Shown here: piece by piece, positions 44,370 to 53,284 of the stretch
How positions within the stretch are numbered: position 1 is the first letter of the stretch
How the letters are laid out: each line of letters begins with the position of its first letter
Source of the DNA: Bacillus sp. OK048
GTDB taxonomy: Bacteria > Bacillota > Bacilli > Bacillales > Cytobacillaceae
Direction of reading: 5' to 3'
Length of the DNA: 64,000 nucleotides
Assembly (NCBI RefSeq): GCF_900103525.1
Contig: NZ_FNHN01000003.1
Location: forward strand, 248,001-312,000
The notes under the pieces: generated by a model
What the model was told of the DNA's origin: nothing
Database searches by the model: none
The model's input: only the letters and a program-made list of their open reading frames with translations
Position numbers and translations under genes: made by a program

Positions 44370-46115
44370 TCACTTCCTTGCCATTAGCTGAATATCAAAG
44401 TTCCCATATTGGTTTTGAAAGACGTTGGAATAGTAACCTCTTTTCAAAAGTAATTCTTCATGCTTACCTCTTTCAATGATTTTTCCATCATGCATGACAA
44501 GAATTAAATCCGCATCTTTTACAGAGGAAATACGGTGCGCAATAATAAAACAAGTTTTATTTTGCTGGATGGAGTGTAACGTTTTTTGAATTCGTTCCTC
44601 CGTCTCCATATCCACACTTGAGGTAGTATCATCGAGAATGAGAATGCTCGGGTCTTTAAGCAGGGCCCTTGCAAGAGCAATCCGTTGTTTTTGACCTCCT
44701 GAAAGGCCAACTCCCCTTTCACCAACAATCGTGTCATAGCCCTCGGGAAGGTTTCTAATAAAATCATGAGCTTCAGCCTTTTTAGCTGCAGCTTGAACGT
44801 CTTCCAATGAGGCATTAGGATTTCCATAGGCAATATTCCCCTCAATGGTATCTGAGAAAAGAAAAATATCCTGCATCACCATTCCCATTGAAGATCTTAA
44901 CTTATGAATATCCCACTCTTTAACATTCATTCCACCTACATGAATGGCTCCACTGGTCGTGTCGTAAAAGCGGCTTAATAGATTTACTAAGGTTGATTTT
45001 CCGGAACCCGTCGGCCCAATGATTCCAACTGTTTGCCCAGGGTTTGCCTCAAAGCTGATTTCTTCTAACACCGTGCCATCACCATAGCTAAAATAAACAT
45101 GGTCAAATTCAACTGTCGCTTCAGCATCATGAATATTATTTTGTTCCAAGCCATTTATGATTTCTGATTCAGTTAGGAGAAGATCTTCTACTTTTTCAGC
45201 AGAAGCAATAAACCTCTGCACATCATTAATCAACCATCCTGCCATCCGCATTGGGTTGTTTAAAGCCCAGATCAACGAATTAAAAGTGACGAGTTCTCCA
45301 ATTGTAAGTGATCCATTCGTAACCATTATCCCTCCAACTAATATCATCACTACAGTTAATACACCTGCAAGCGAATCAAGAACAGGTAAATACTTCTCCC
45401 ATATTTTTGCCGATTGAAGATTTCGATCCTTAAATGCCTCATTTTCTATTGAAAATTTTTCAATTTCATAGCTTTCCTTTGCAAATGCTTTTACCACTCG
45501 ATTCCCGCTAATATTCTCTTGTACCACAGAATTGAGCTTGGCAAACTGATTTCTAATTTCCGTAAAAGTCGGCTTTACCGCATTAGATAATCGATAGGCA
45601 AAGAATCCGATAATCGGAGCAATGGCTAAAATGGCTAACGCCAATGGTGGATGAATCGAAAACATAAAAACAATCGCAAAGATCAATATTGCCGCGTTTT
45701 CAAAGATCATATAAATGGACCATGCGGTAAAATGCCGAATGGCTTCCATATCACCTGTCATCCGGGCCATAATATCTCCGGTTTTCGTCCGATCATAAAA
45801 GGTGAAATCCAACTGAAGTAGGCGATTATAGAGATTCTCTCTCATTTTAAAAATAACGCCTTGGGATAACATTTCAAACATAAGCTGATATCCATATCGA
45901 ATAAATGTCCTAACTATAGTCAAACCTATCATCAAAGCTAACATTGGCCACAACAAACCCTTATTCTGGCCATACATGACATCATCAACTATTTTCCCAG
46001 CAAGATAAGGATTTGCCATACTAAGAGCTGAAACAACTAGTGCCAATAACAAACCAAAAAATAACCTTATTTTATTATTCCTAATATAACTCCATGTCCA
46101 GCGTATGCTCTGCAT
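44370..46115 (-). CDS. Heterodimeric ABC exporter, degenerate-site half
   Basis: The protein has 581 residues with six membrane segments and an ATPase domain. Walker A is GPTGSGKST, the signature LSGGQKQR is canonical, but Walker B reads ILILDDTTSSVD, with Asp in place of the catalytic Glu. This complementary asymmetry with the partner (LSNGQ, Glu present) is the hallmark of heterodimeric exporters with one degenerate ATP site. ATG 46115 follows GGAGGCGAGG. It is the first of the pair. Confidence 0.9.
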   Translation of the reverse strand: MQSIRWTWSYIRNNKIRLFFGLLLALVVSALSMANPYLAGKIVDDVMYGQNKGLLWPMLALMIGLTIVRTFIRYGYQLMFEMLSQGVIFKMRENLYNRLLQLDFTFYDRTKTGDIMARMTGDMEAIRHFTAWSIYMIFENAAILIFAIVFMFSIHPPLALAILAIAPIIGFFAYRLSNAVKPTFTEIRNQFAKLNSVVQENISGNRVVKAFAKESYEIEKFSIENEAFKDRNLQSAKIWEKYLPVLDSLAGVLTVVMILVGGIMVTNGSLTIGELVTFNSLIWALNNPMRMAGWLINDVQRFIASAEKVEDLLLTESEIINGLEQNNIHDAEATVEFDHVYFSYGDGTVLEEISFEANPGQTVGIIGPTGSGKSTLVNLLSRFYDTTSGAIHVGGMNVKEWDIHKLRSSMGMVMQDIFLFSDTIEGNIAYGNPNASLEDVQAAAKKAEAHDFIRNLPEGYDTIVGERGVGLSGGQKQRIALARALLKDPSILILDDTTSSVDMETEERIQKTLHSIQQNKTCFIIAHRISSVKDADLILVMHDGKIIERGKHEELLLKRGYYSNVFQNQYGNFDIQLMARK

Positions 46116-46206
46116 TAACCTCGCCTCCTTTCCAAACATAAATCAATCATATTTTTCATCTCGCTATGTTATGTATTCAGACAAGAAAAAAGCGTCATGA
46201 AATTTT

Positions 46207-46242
46207 CTTTTTAAAAGACCACCAACAAAGTCAGTGGTCTTT
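46207..46242 (-). terminator. Terminator of the second yesL-like gene
   Basis: AAAGACCAC pairs with GTGGTCTTT across an 11-base loop, with T-rich sequence following on the minus strand. It separates the yesL-like gene from the exporter pair. Confidence 0.85.
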
Positions 46243-46252
46243 CGAGTTCATA

Positions 46253-46876
46253 TTAAGCAGCATCCTGCTGTTTCTTTAATCTTGAAAAAGCAAAAAAGGA
46301 GGACCACATGATTACGAATGATAAGATACTCGCACTAAATATTGGAATTAACCCAGGTATCGTTGTCATTAAAAGATAGACTGCGAAGGTTCCAATCACC
46401 ATCAATGCTGTAGAGAGAGGATTCATTAGCATGATAAGGAAAGCATGTTTGATTACCTGATGAATTCTAAGGTCAAAATGAACAAACGTTGGAAAAACAA
46501 AAAATAATGTTAAGAAAAAGCCTAAAGCAACCATAAGGGTCGGATAATAAAGCAGATTAATAAGTCCTGTCGCGCTTCTTAAAAAGGAGATATTTATGTA
46601 TAGGATATAACTTGAAATGATAAGAATAAGTCCTAAAAGATTACTTTTTAAAAATTCTTTTTTATAAGACTCCCAAAAAGTCTTCGTGATTGGGATTTCA
46701 TCTTTGTCCATAAGTATTTTCCTAATAATAACAAACATAGCTGTTGTCGCTGGGAATAGACCAAATATGATTAAACCAATAAATGTAAATGCAATCCATA
46801 AAATATTTATATAGGCTAATTTCATGAGCCAATCACAAAGCGAGTAAATTCCTCCTATGACTCCCTTCATCTGCAT
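46253..46876 (-). CDS. yesL: DUF624 (YesL-family) membrane protein, copy 2
   Basis: The protein has 207 residues. It has the same signature as copy 1 (LIIFGLFPATTAMFVIIRKI, FWESYKKEFLKSNLLG) and aligns with it throughout. ATG 46876 follows GAGGGGGA; the frame runs upstream to 46972 without a site. It lies downstream of the AraC sensor gene and next to the exporter pair. Confidence 0.88.
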   Translation of the reverse strand: MQMKGVIGGIYSLCDWLMKLAYINILWIAFTFIGLIIFGLFPATTAMFVIIRKILMDKDEIPITKTFWESYKKEFLKSNLLGLILIISSYILYINISFLRSATGLINLLYYPTLMVALGFFLTLFFVFPTFVHFDLRIHQVIKHAFLIMLMNPLSTALMVIGTFAVYLLMTTIPGLIPIFSASILSFVIMWSSFFAFSRLKKQQDAA

Positions 46877-46987
46877 AGTTGTCTCCCCCTCACCTGAATA
46901 ATATTTATTAAATAATATAAAAGGTACCTGATTTTCCAGCAACCATATTTTTTTGCAAACAGTATATTTCAATAAAAAATAATGGGT

Positions 46988-49348
46988 TTAAAAACTGCCA
47001 CCATCATTTTCTAAATTCATTTGATTATCAATTTGATTGAGTTTGCGGTATTGGCTTGGTGGCACACCGATTTGTTTTTTAAATATCCTATTAAAATAAC
47101 TGTGTCTGTACCCGACACCTTCAGCAATGTCATTAATTTTCATATCAGAATTGATTAGAAGCTCTTTCGCTTTTTCAATTCTTAATTGTGTTAAATAATC
47201 AATAAAGTTTATTCCGACCATTTGTTTAAATGCCTTACTTAACGAATAGGGATTGGTACCTACCTCGTCAGCACAACTTTCCAAGGAAATGTCATCATCA
47301 TAACTTTCCTGTATTTTGGTGACAACCTTTTCAATTACACGTTTTAATTCAATATTCATCCGACCCTCTAACTTCTTAATAAACGGTCCTACTACATGAT
47401 GAGTAAACCATTTTATGATTCTTTCCGTATCCCGAATTTGAGAAAGTTCTTCATACATATTTTTCCCTTCGAACAGTTCATGAGGATGTATCCCAGAATG
47501 AAGTATTTCATGCTGGATACTACTATAAAGCTGCACAATTCCCTGATGAATATTGATTTCATTTATGCCCTTCTCCGTTAGTTCTTGCAAAAATGGTCTA
47601 ATTAAATGTTCAACCTCTGCGGTATGTCCCATTCTTATCGCTTGAATAATTTCCTTTTCAATCGCAAATGGGTAGTGGATTTGATTAAAATTTCCTAACC
47701 TTTCATGCTCCATCAGATCAATTACCTGATTACTATTTTCAAATAATCTAAACCGCTTTCCGCTTCGGACTTCTTCAAAAATATAAGGAATTCTTTTAAT
47801 ACTCTCGGTAGGTTCACTGATTGTAACGGTTACCTGCATATTCAATATTTCATTTATTGTTTTTGTTACTTTTTCAGCAAAGAGATGTAATTCCCCTCTA
47901 ACTGAATGGCTGTCTAGGTGTATCACCAATACCCCCACTGATAAATCTGTATTTGTAAGAATATTAAATTGACCAAACATTTCATGTGCCAGTTCCTCCA
48001 TGATATTTGATGCAGTAAATGTAATGAGACTTTCATCACTATTAGAGAAACTATCCATTGATTCGCCTAAACCTGTTAGTTGGATTTCCAAAGCTGTAAA
48101 ATACTTTCCTTCTAACTCCCAGCCATAACTCTCCATTCTTAACCGTAAATCTTCTTCCGTGTGATGATATAGATAACCTTGAATTAACTGGAGGATAAAA
48201 CTGCTTTTGATTTGTGCTACCTGCTCGACGAGCCGTGATTGAAGCAGATCACTTTTTTGTGATAAACTTTGCATTTGCTGTTCTATTACTGTAAATACAT
48301 CCCGGCCTTTACGTCTCCATAATCCTTCATCCTCATGTCCTAAATTTTTTAATAGTTTATTAATAGGAGAATAAAGTCGATTTGATGTGAACCAAGATAA
48401 TATAAATGCAAGAATAAGTGCTGATATGCTAAAAATTAATATTAACCTGGAAACTAGTATTAATGGTGCTGTAATGGAAGACATCGGAGCAGCAGAAACA
48501 TATGTCCAATCCGAATCTATCCTAGTAAATTGACCATAGGAAATAGAATACATTTTTTTATTATGTTTTATTTGGAATGAACCTTCCGTTTGTTTGTGGA
48601 TGCCCATTTCAGTTTTTAATACATTAATAAACGAGGCGTCATTTGTGCTGTTTGATGAAAGTAAAATTTCTTTTTCTCCATCTAAAATGAATGTTGCTCC
48701 CTTATCATACGGAGTTAATGTCTTTAAAAGCTGAAGCGCTTTATTATGGTCTATCGTAACAATGATTGAACCGAATGGATGCTTGCTTGTTGCTGGAATG
48801 CTGTGTACAAATGCAAGCGTTTTCTTTTTAGTCCCTGCTTCTACTGGGTACTCTTCCCAATATAGTTTTTTACCTTTTTTTAAGCTCTCATGGTAAAAAG
48901 TCTTCGACGGATCATCCAATACATTATACTCACTATTAAATAAAATGGGCTTTTCGCCTTCAATATATAAATCTACTTCTTTAATAAGATTATGACTGCC
49001 TTGTAATAACAAAAGTGTCTTAGATATATCATAGGTTTCCGTAAACTGCTTTACAAAATCGATATCCTTTAATGATTCTCCAAATCGTGGCTCAAATGCC
49101 CAATGTGATGTAGAATATTCTAAATACTTGAACTGCTCATCAATATTTTTTGCTCTCTGCTCTATTTGACTAGTATGCAATATTCTTAATTCATCTTCTA
49201 CTTTCCCAACTGCAAACCAATAAATACTCAGTCCAGTGATTAAGCCTGGGATACTTGCGATTAGCAAGATTAATATAAAACTATTACGATGAAAACTACC
49301 TCTCCATCTAAGAGTTTTTAGTTTTTCACTTATGTTTTTAAATCTCAC
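46988..49348 (-). CDS. yesS: Membrane-anchored AraC-family sensor-regulator (YesS type)
   Basis: The protein has 786 residues. TM1 (FILILLIASIPGLITGLSIYW) and TM2 (LILIFSISALILAFILSWFT, about residue 305) flank a CACHE-like extracellular domain. A long cytosolic middle region precedes an AraC HTH at the C-terminus (LESCADEVGTNPYSLSKAFK, VGYRHSYFNRIFKKQIG). It senses an outside ligand and regulates directly. GTG 49348 follows GGAGGTG. By position it probably controls the Lpl-type importer and enzyme genes upstream of it. Confidence 0.88.
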   Translation of the reverse strand: MRFKNISEKLKTLRWRGSFHRNSFILILLIASIPGLITGLSIYWFAVGKVEDELRILHTSQIEQRAKNIDEQFKYLEYSTSHWAFEPRFGESLKDIDFVKQFTETYDISKTLLLLQGSHNLIKEVDLYIEGEKPILFNSEYNVLDDPSKTFYHESLKKGKKLYWEEYPVEAGTKKKTLAFVHSIPATSKHPFGSIIVTIDHNKALQLLKTLTPYDKGATFILDGEKEILLSSNSTNDASFINVLKTEMGIHKQTEGSFQIKHNKKMYSISYGQFTRIDSDWTYVSAAPMSSITAPLILVSRLILIFSISALILAFILSWFTSNRLYSPINKLLKNLGHEDEGLWRRKGRDVFTVIEQQMQSLSQKSDLLQSRLVEQVAQIKSSFILQLIQGYLYHHTEEDLRLRMESYGWELEGKYFTALEIQLTGLGESMDSFSNSDESLITFTASNIMEELAHEMFGQFNILTNTDLSVGVLVIHLDSHSVRGELHLFAEKVTKTINEILNMQVTVTISEPTESIKRIPYIFEEVRSGKRFRLFENSNQVIDLMEHERLGNFNQIHYPFAIEKEIIQAIRMGHTAEVEHLIRPFLQELTEKGINEINIHQGIVQLYSSIQHEILHSGIHPHELFEGKNMYEELSQIRDTERIIKWFTHHVVGPFIKKLEGRMNIELKRVIEKVVTKIQESYDDDISLESCADEVGTNPYSLSKAFKQMVGINFIDYLTQLRIEKAKELLINSDMKINDIAEGVGYRHSYFNRIFKKQIGVPPSQYRKLNQIDNQMNLENDGGSF

Positions 49349-49419
49349 TAGTACACCTCCAGATTTGAAACTTTACAAAATCTCGACTGTTACCAATTAT
49401 GACATATCTACGAAAAAAA

Positions 49420-49433
49420 TGAATGCGCTTTAA
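49420..49433. promoter_or_regulatory. Weak CcpA-box-like sequence upstream of yesS-type gene
   Basis: TGAATGCGCTTTAA shares the GCGCTTT core of cre boxes but has two mismatches to the consensus. Confidence 0.25.
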
Positions 49434-49486
49434 TAAAAATGTCTGAATTTTCACTATTAATGTCTGAATTTTGTAAATACCAAATA

Positions 49487-49523
49487 GCCATTTGCAATGG
49501 ATGAATCATCCATTGCAAATGGC
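49487..49523 (-). terminator. Perfect 18-bp hairpin after the Lpl-type importer
   Basis: GCCATTTGCAATGGATGA and TCATCCATTGCAAATGGC are perfectly complementary around a single central base. It lies 20 bp past the permease stop and probably terminates the importer transcript, although the T-tract (CTATTTGG) is weak. Confidence 0.7.
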
Positions 49524-49543
49524 CTACTAATTTATTTTTTCAA

Positions 49544-50434
49544 TTAACCTTTAACTGATCCTAATAGCATACCTTTTGCAAAGTGTTTCTGTAGGAAAGG
49601 ATACACAATTAATATAGGCAAGGTTGCAACCACTACGACCGCTAGCTTTAATGATTGATCAGGCGGTTCCACAAAGTTCGCACTCGCCGATGCAGCATCT
49701 CCAAGCTGTGCCTGTGATAAAATAATAATCTGTTGAAGCAGAACTTGTACCGGCCACTTTGCACTGTCGCTAATGTATAACAAAGCACTGAAAAAGTCAT
49801 TCCAAATGGCAACTGCGTAGAAGAGAGCAAATGTAGCAAGCACTGGCTTTGAAAGTGGCAGCATAATCCTCCAGAAAATACCAACCTCCGAACAGCCATC
49901 TATCTTTGCAGCTTCTTCTAATTCAATCGGTATATTTTGAAAAAATGTTTTTACAATAATTAGATTAAAAGGATTAATCGCAATCGGAAGAATTAATGCC
50001 CAATAAGAGTCTAATAGTCCTAATGACTTTACAACGATATATCCGGGGATCATTCCCCCGCTGAAGAGCATTGAAAAAACGATAAGATTCATAAACAAGT
50101 TACGGCCCATCAGCGTCTTTCTCGATAAAGGATATGCCATTGAGAACGTAAAAAATAAACAAACTAATGTCCCTACTAAGGTGACACCCATGGATACCAG
50201 AAGACTTCGAGTGAAGGTATTTGTAGAAAAGATATACTTATAGGCATCAAGAGAAAATGTCTCCGGAAAGATAAAGAAACTTCTTCTTGTCAATTCAGCT
50301 TCGGTTGCAAAAGAGCCAGCAATAATGTAAAGAAATGGGGATATCATGGTAATTCCAATAATCCCCAAAAGAATAAAGTTAAAAACATCAAATACTCTTC
50401 CACCAGGAGTATTATGCATTTTTGGCATAGACAT
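49544..50434 (-). CDS. Sugar ABC importer permease (LplC/YtcP type)
   Basis: The protein has 296 residues with six membrane segments. The EAA loop is EEAAKIDGCSEVGIFWRIML and the C-terminus is KHFAKGMLLGSVKG. The family imports pectic oligosaccharides or related complex sugars in Bacillus and Paenibacillus. ATG 50434 follows AGGAGGTG; a GTG three codons upstream overlaps that site. It is the second permease of the unit. Confidence 0.9.
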   Translation of the reverse strand: MSMPKMHNTPGGRVFDVFNFILLGIIGITMISPFLYIIAGSFATEAELTRRSFFIFPETFSLDAYKYIFSTNTFTRSLLVSMGVTLVGTLVCLFFTFSMAYPLSRKTLMGRNLFMNLIVFSMLFSGGMIPGYIVVKSLGLLDSYWALILPIAINPFNLIIVKTFFQNIPIELEEAAKIDGCSEVGIFWRIMLPLSKPVLATFALFYAVAIWNDFFSALLYISDSAKWPVQVLLQQIIILSQAQLGDAASASANFVEPPDQSLKLAVVVVATLPILIVYPFLQKHFAKGMLLGSVKG

Positions 50435-50461
50435 TCTTTCCACCTCCTAAATCATTAAACC

Positions 50462-51454
50462 TTAAAAAATTCCGTCCTGTCCCATTTTTTTTGCCAATTT
50501 ATTTGCCCCTAAAACGAGGACAACCCCGACAATCGATTTAAATAATCCTACTGCGGTACTATAACTATATGCCCCTTGGGTAATACCCACAAAGTAAACA
50601 TAGGTATCAAATACATCTGCAACACTTCTATTTAGGGCGTTGCTCATCAGGAATATTTGCTGGAAGCCTGTGTCAAGAAAGTTACCTAGTCGTAAGATAA
50701 GGAGAACAATAATCGTACTTCTAACTGCTGGTAGAGTCACATGCCATAAACGTCTCAATCTACCTGCGCCATCCACAATTGCCGCTTCATACTGCTCTTT
50801 ATCAACTGAAGCAAGTGCGGCTAAGAAAATAACGGTTCCCCAGCCTGATTCTTTCCAGATGATCTGTCCCATTATTAGAGGGCGGAACCATTCTGGTGCT
50901 GAGAGGAAGTTAATTTCTTTTCCATAAATTAGCGATACAATTTCGTTTACTACACCGCCGCTAGTGGTAAAAAAGATGTAGGTAATACTTGCGATAATAA
51001 CCCAAGACATAAAATGCGGTACATATATAAATGTTTGCACGACGCTCTTGTATGCTTGAAGTCGTATTTCATTTAATAGAAGCGCTAAAATAATTGGTGC
51101 TGGGAAAAAGAATACTAAATCCAAACATGCAAGTATAAAAGTATTTTCTAGTAATCTAAAAAAGTCAGGGTTTTTGAAGAAGTCGATAAAATTTTCAAAA
51201 CCCACCCATTTACTTCCGAATACTCCTAAAAATGGGGAGTAGTTCTGAAAGGAAATGACAATTCCCCACATTGGAAGATACTTAAAAATAATAAAATAAA
51301 CTAAGCCAGGAATTAATAACAGATAAAGCCATTTATCTCTTTTTAATCGTTGGATTTTGGAAATATTCGATTTTACTTCTGCATTTGATGTCTTTTTTAC
51401 TGTGCTATATCTTGTTTCCACAGTTTCCACACTTTGAGCTTTTAGACCGTCCAT
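50462..51454 (-). CDS. Sugar ABC importer permease (LplB/YteP type)
   Basis: The protein has 330 residues. A 40-residue cytosolic N-terminus is followed by six membrane segments starting WLYLLLIPGLVYFIIFKYLP. The EAA loop is YEAAIVDGAGRLRRLWHVTL. This long N-terminus is typical of the LplB family. Its ATPase must be supplied from elsewhere. Confidence 0.92.
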   Translation of the reverse strand: MDGLKAQSVETVETRYSTVKKTSNAEVKSNISKIQRLKRDKWLYLLLIPGLVYFIIFKYLPMWGIVISFQNYSPFLGVFGSKWVGFENFIDFFKNPDFFRLLENTFILACLDLVFFFPAPIILALLLNEIRLQAYKSVVQTFIYVPHFMSWVIIASITYIFFTTSGGVVNEIVSLIYGKEINFLSAPEWFRPLIMGQIIWKESGWGTVIFLAALASVDKEQYEAAIVDGAGRLRRLWHVTLPAVRSTIIVLLILRLGNFLDTGFQQIFLMSNALNRSVADVFDTYVYFVGITQGAYSYSTAVGLFKSIVGVVLVLGANKLAKKMGQDGIF

Positions 51455-51490
51455 ATCTTCACTCCTTTCAAATTTACTTTACTTGGATTT

Positions 51491-51525
51491 TTTAAAACAG
51501 GCAGTGTATGAACACTGCCTGTTTT
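51491..51525 (-). terminator. Hairpin after the Lpl-type binding-protein gene
   Basis: AAAACAGGCAGTGT and ACACTGCCTGTTTT form a perfect 14-bp stem across four bases, with T-run. Its place between binding-protein and permease genes suggests partial termination. Confidence 0.85.
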
Positions 51526-51536
51526 ACACCTTGATA

Positions 51537-53066
51537 TTATTTATTCGCTTTTTTGTATAATTCATTGATTTCTTTGATATAGTCGTCTCCGCCTGTGCTA
51601 CGCCATAATTTGATCGCATCTTTAAAGCCAGCTTCATCTATTTGTCCAACAATAAATTTGATACGTGCATCATTGATAATATTATCTAACTGCTGCCCTT
51701 TTTGAGCGTAAACATCAGATAAGAATGACTCTGCAGGATTTGGAACAACTATTTTTTCATTATCCTTCAGAATTTTCTGCTCTTTTTCTCTTACAGCTGT
51801 CATTTCTGGTTTAATGAATCGGTCCTCCGGGATACCCATATGGAATTGGTTTAAGTCAGTAAATTCATTGATAAGTGCTTGATCATTGTTCGTTAGAATG
51901 ACTAATTTACCATCCTTGATTTCATAATGGCGGCCTTCGATACCGTTGTAGGCTAATTTTTGTGATTCTTCTTCATTCACTTTGTCTAAGAAAGTTAATA
52001 CCTGCTTTAACTCTTTTTCGGTTTTCACACTTGATTTAGGGATAGCCAGCAGGCCAGAGTAACCAGCAGTTGGCAGTGAACGAAGACCTTTTGGACCTTC
52101 TACTGCGCCTAAAATATCAATTGGCTCTGTTAATGCAGGATTGGCTTTTCTCATGTCTTCATCTGCGCGGCGTCCGCGGTCAAGTACGTCGACAATAACC
52201 CCTGCTTGTCCATTTAATAATGGATCTCCCCATTTTTGCGGATCCATGACAGCAAAGTCTTGGTTGATTAATTTTTCATCATATAATTTCTTGAAGAATT
52301 TTAATGCGTTCATATATTCTTCGGTCATAAAGTCTGGCTGTAATTCACCAGACTTTTCACCCCATTTATTTGGTGCGCCGAACCAAATTTGCATGATGTC
52401 AAATGGACCAGAATATTTTGAAATAACCATTCCATATGTGTCATCTTTGCCGTTCTTGTCTGGGTCATTTTTTGTAAATGCTTTTAATACGTTGTAAAAA
52501 TCATCAATTGTTTTTGGTGTTTCTAATCCAACATTGTTTAACCAATCTTTACGGAACGTTACACCTAATCTTCCTAATGGACGGGCACGATAAATCCCGT
52601 AATTTTTCCCATCAATGGCACTATTTTGCAATGTAATTTCATTTGCTTTGCTTAGATTAGGGTAATCTTTTAAATAAGGTCCAATCTCCCAGAATGCTCC
52701 ATCTCGAACTGCACTGACGAAACTAGGAATCTTAGAAGGTATCATCATGACATCTGGAAGATCACCAGATGCTAGTGTAATGTTTAACTTATCTTGATAG
52801 GCACTATCTAATACCCAATTCATGGTAATGTTCGTATTTGTAAACTTTTCTAATTCTTTTAAAACGGGACTGTCATCAGATGGCGGATCTGGAGTGTACG
52901 CCGTAGTCATTATTCTAATTTCAGGTGTTGAACTTTTTCCCTCTTTACTTTCGCCGCTTGACTTTTCAGTCTCGCTGCATGCAGCCAAAGAGAATAATAA
53001 CATCGCTGAAAGGGCTGGAACTGCAATCTTTTTACCGAATAATCTTTTTCTCATTCTTTTTTTCAT
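51537..53066 (-). CDS. Sugar-binding lipoprotein (LplA/YtcQ type)
   Basis: The protein has 509 residues. It has a long basic lipoprotein signal (lipobox SLAAC, Cys at about residue 30), and a mature region with EIRIMTTAYTPDPPSDDSPV and WLNNVGLETPKTIDDFYNVL typical of the large (about 500-residue) binding proteins of Lpl-type importers. Start follows GGGGGT. A cre-like box lies 100 bp upstream. Confidence 0.9.
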   Translation of the reverse strand: MKKRMRKRLFGKKIAVPALSAMLLFSLAACSETEKSSGESKEGKSSTPEIRIMTTAYTPDPPSDDSPVLKELEKFTNTNITMNWVLDSAYQDKLNITLASGDLPDVMMIPSKIPSFVSAVRDGAFWEIGPYLKDYPNLSKANEITLQNSAIDGKNYGIYRARPLGRLGVTFRKDWLNNVGLETPKTIDDFYNVLKAFTKNDPDKNGKDDTYGMVISKYSGPFDIMQIWFGAPNKWGEKSGELQPDFMTEEYMNALKFFKKLYDEKLINQDFAVMDPQKWGDPLLNGQAGVIVDVLDRGRRADEDMRKANPALTEPIDILGAVEGPKGLRSLPTAGYSGLLAIPKSSVKTEKELKQVLTFLDKVNEEESQKLAYNGIEGRHYEIKDGKLVILTNNDQALINEFTDLNQFHMGIPEDRFIKPEMTAVREKEQKILKDNEKIVVPNPAESFLSDVYAQKGQQLDNIINDARIKFIVGQIDEAGFKDAIKLWRSTGGDDYIKEINELYKKANK

Positions 53067-53164
53067 TTTTTTACCCCCAATTTATATTTATAAGTTTAGA
53101 TCTTGGTTCAGCTTTTTCTCCACTTCTATTGGTCATGGCAACTGAAACATGTTCTATACCCAAG

Positions 53165-53178
53165 GTAAACCGCTTTCA
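53165..53178. promoter_or_regulatory. Putative CcpA box upstream of the Lpl-type importer
   Basis: On the minus strand TGAAAGCGGTTTAC fits the cre consensus except for one base. It lies about 100 bp upstream of the binding-protein start, in the expected promoter region. Confidence 0.5.
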
Positions 53179-53284
53179 TTTTTCTGACAATTACATTTTT
53201 TTGTACCCGCTAAAACCTTGTCCTTATCATGTTTTTTAACGGTTTAAACACTTTCTTGTCGAATTAATACTTTCTTGAAAATCC

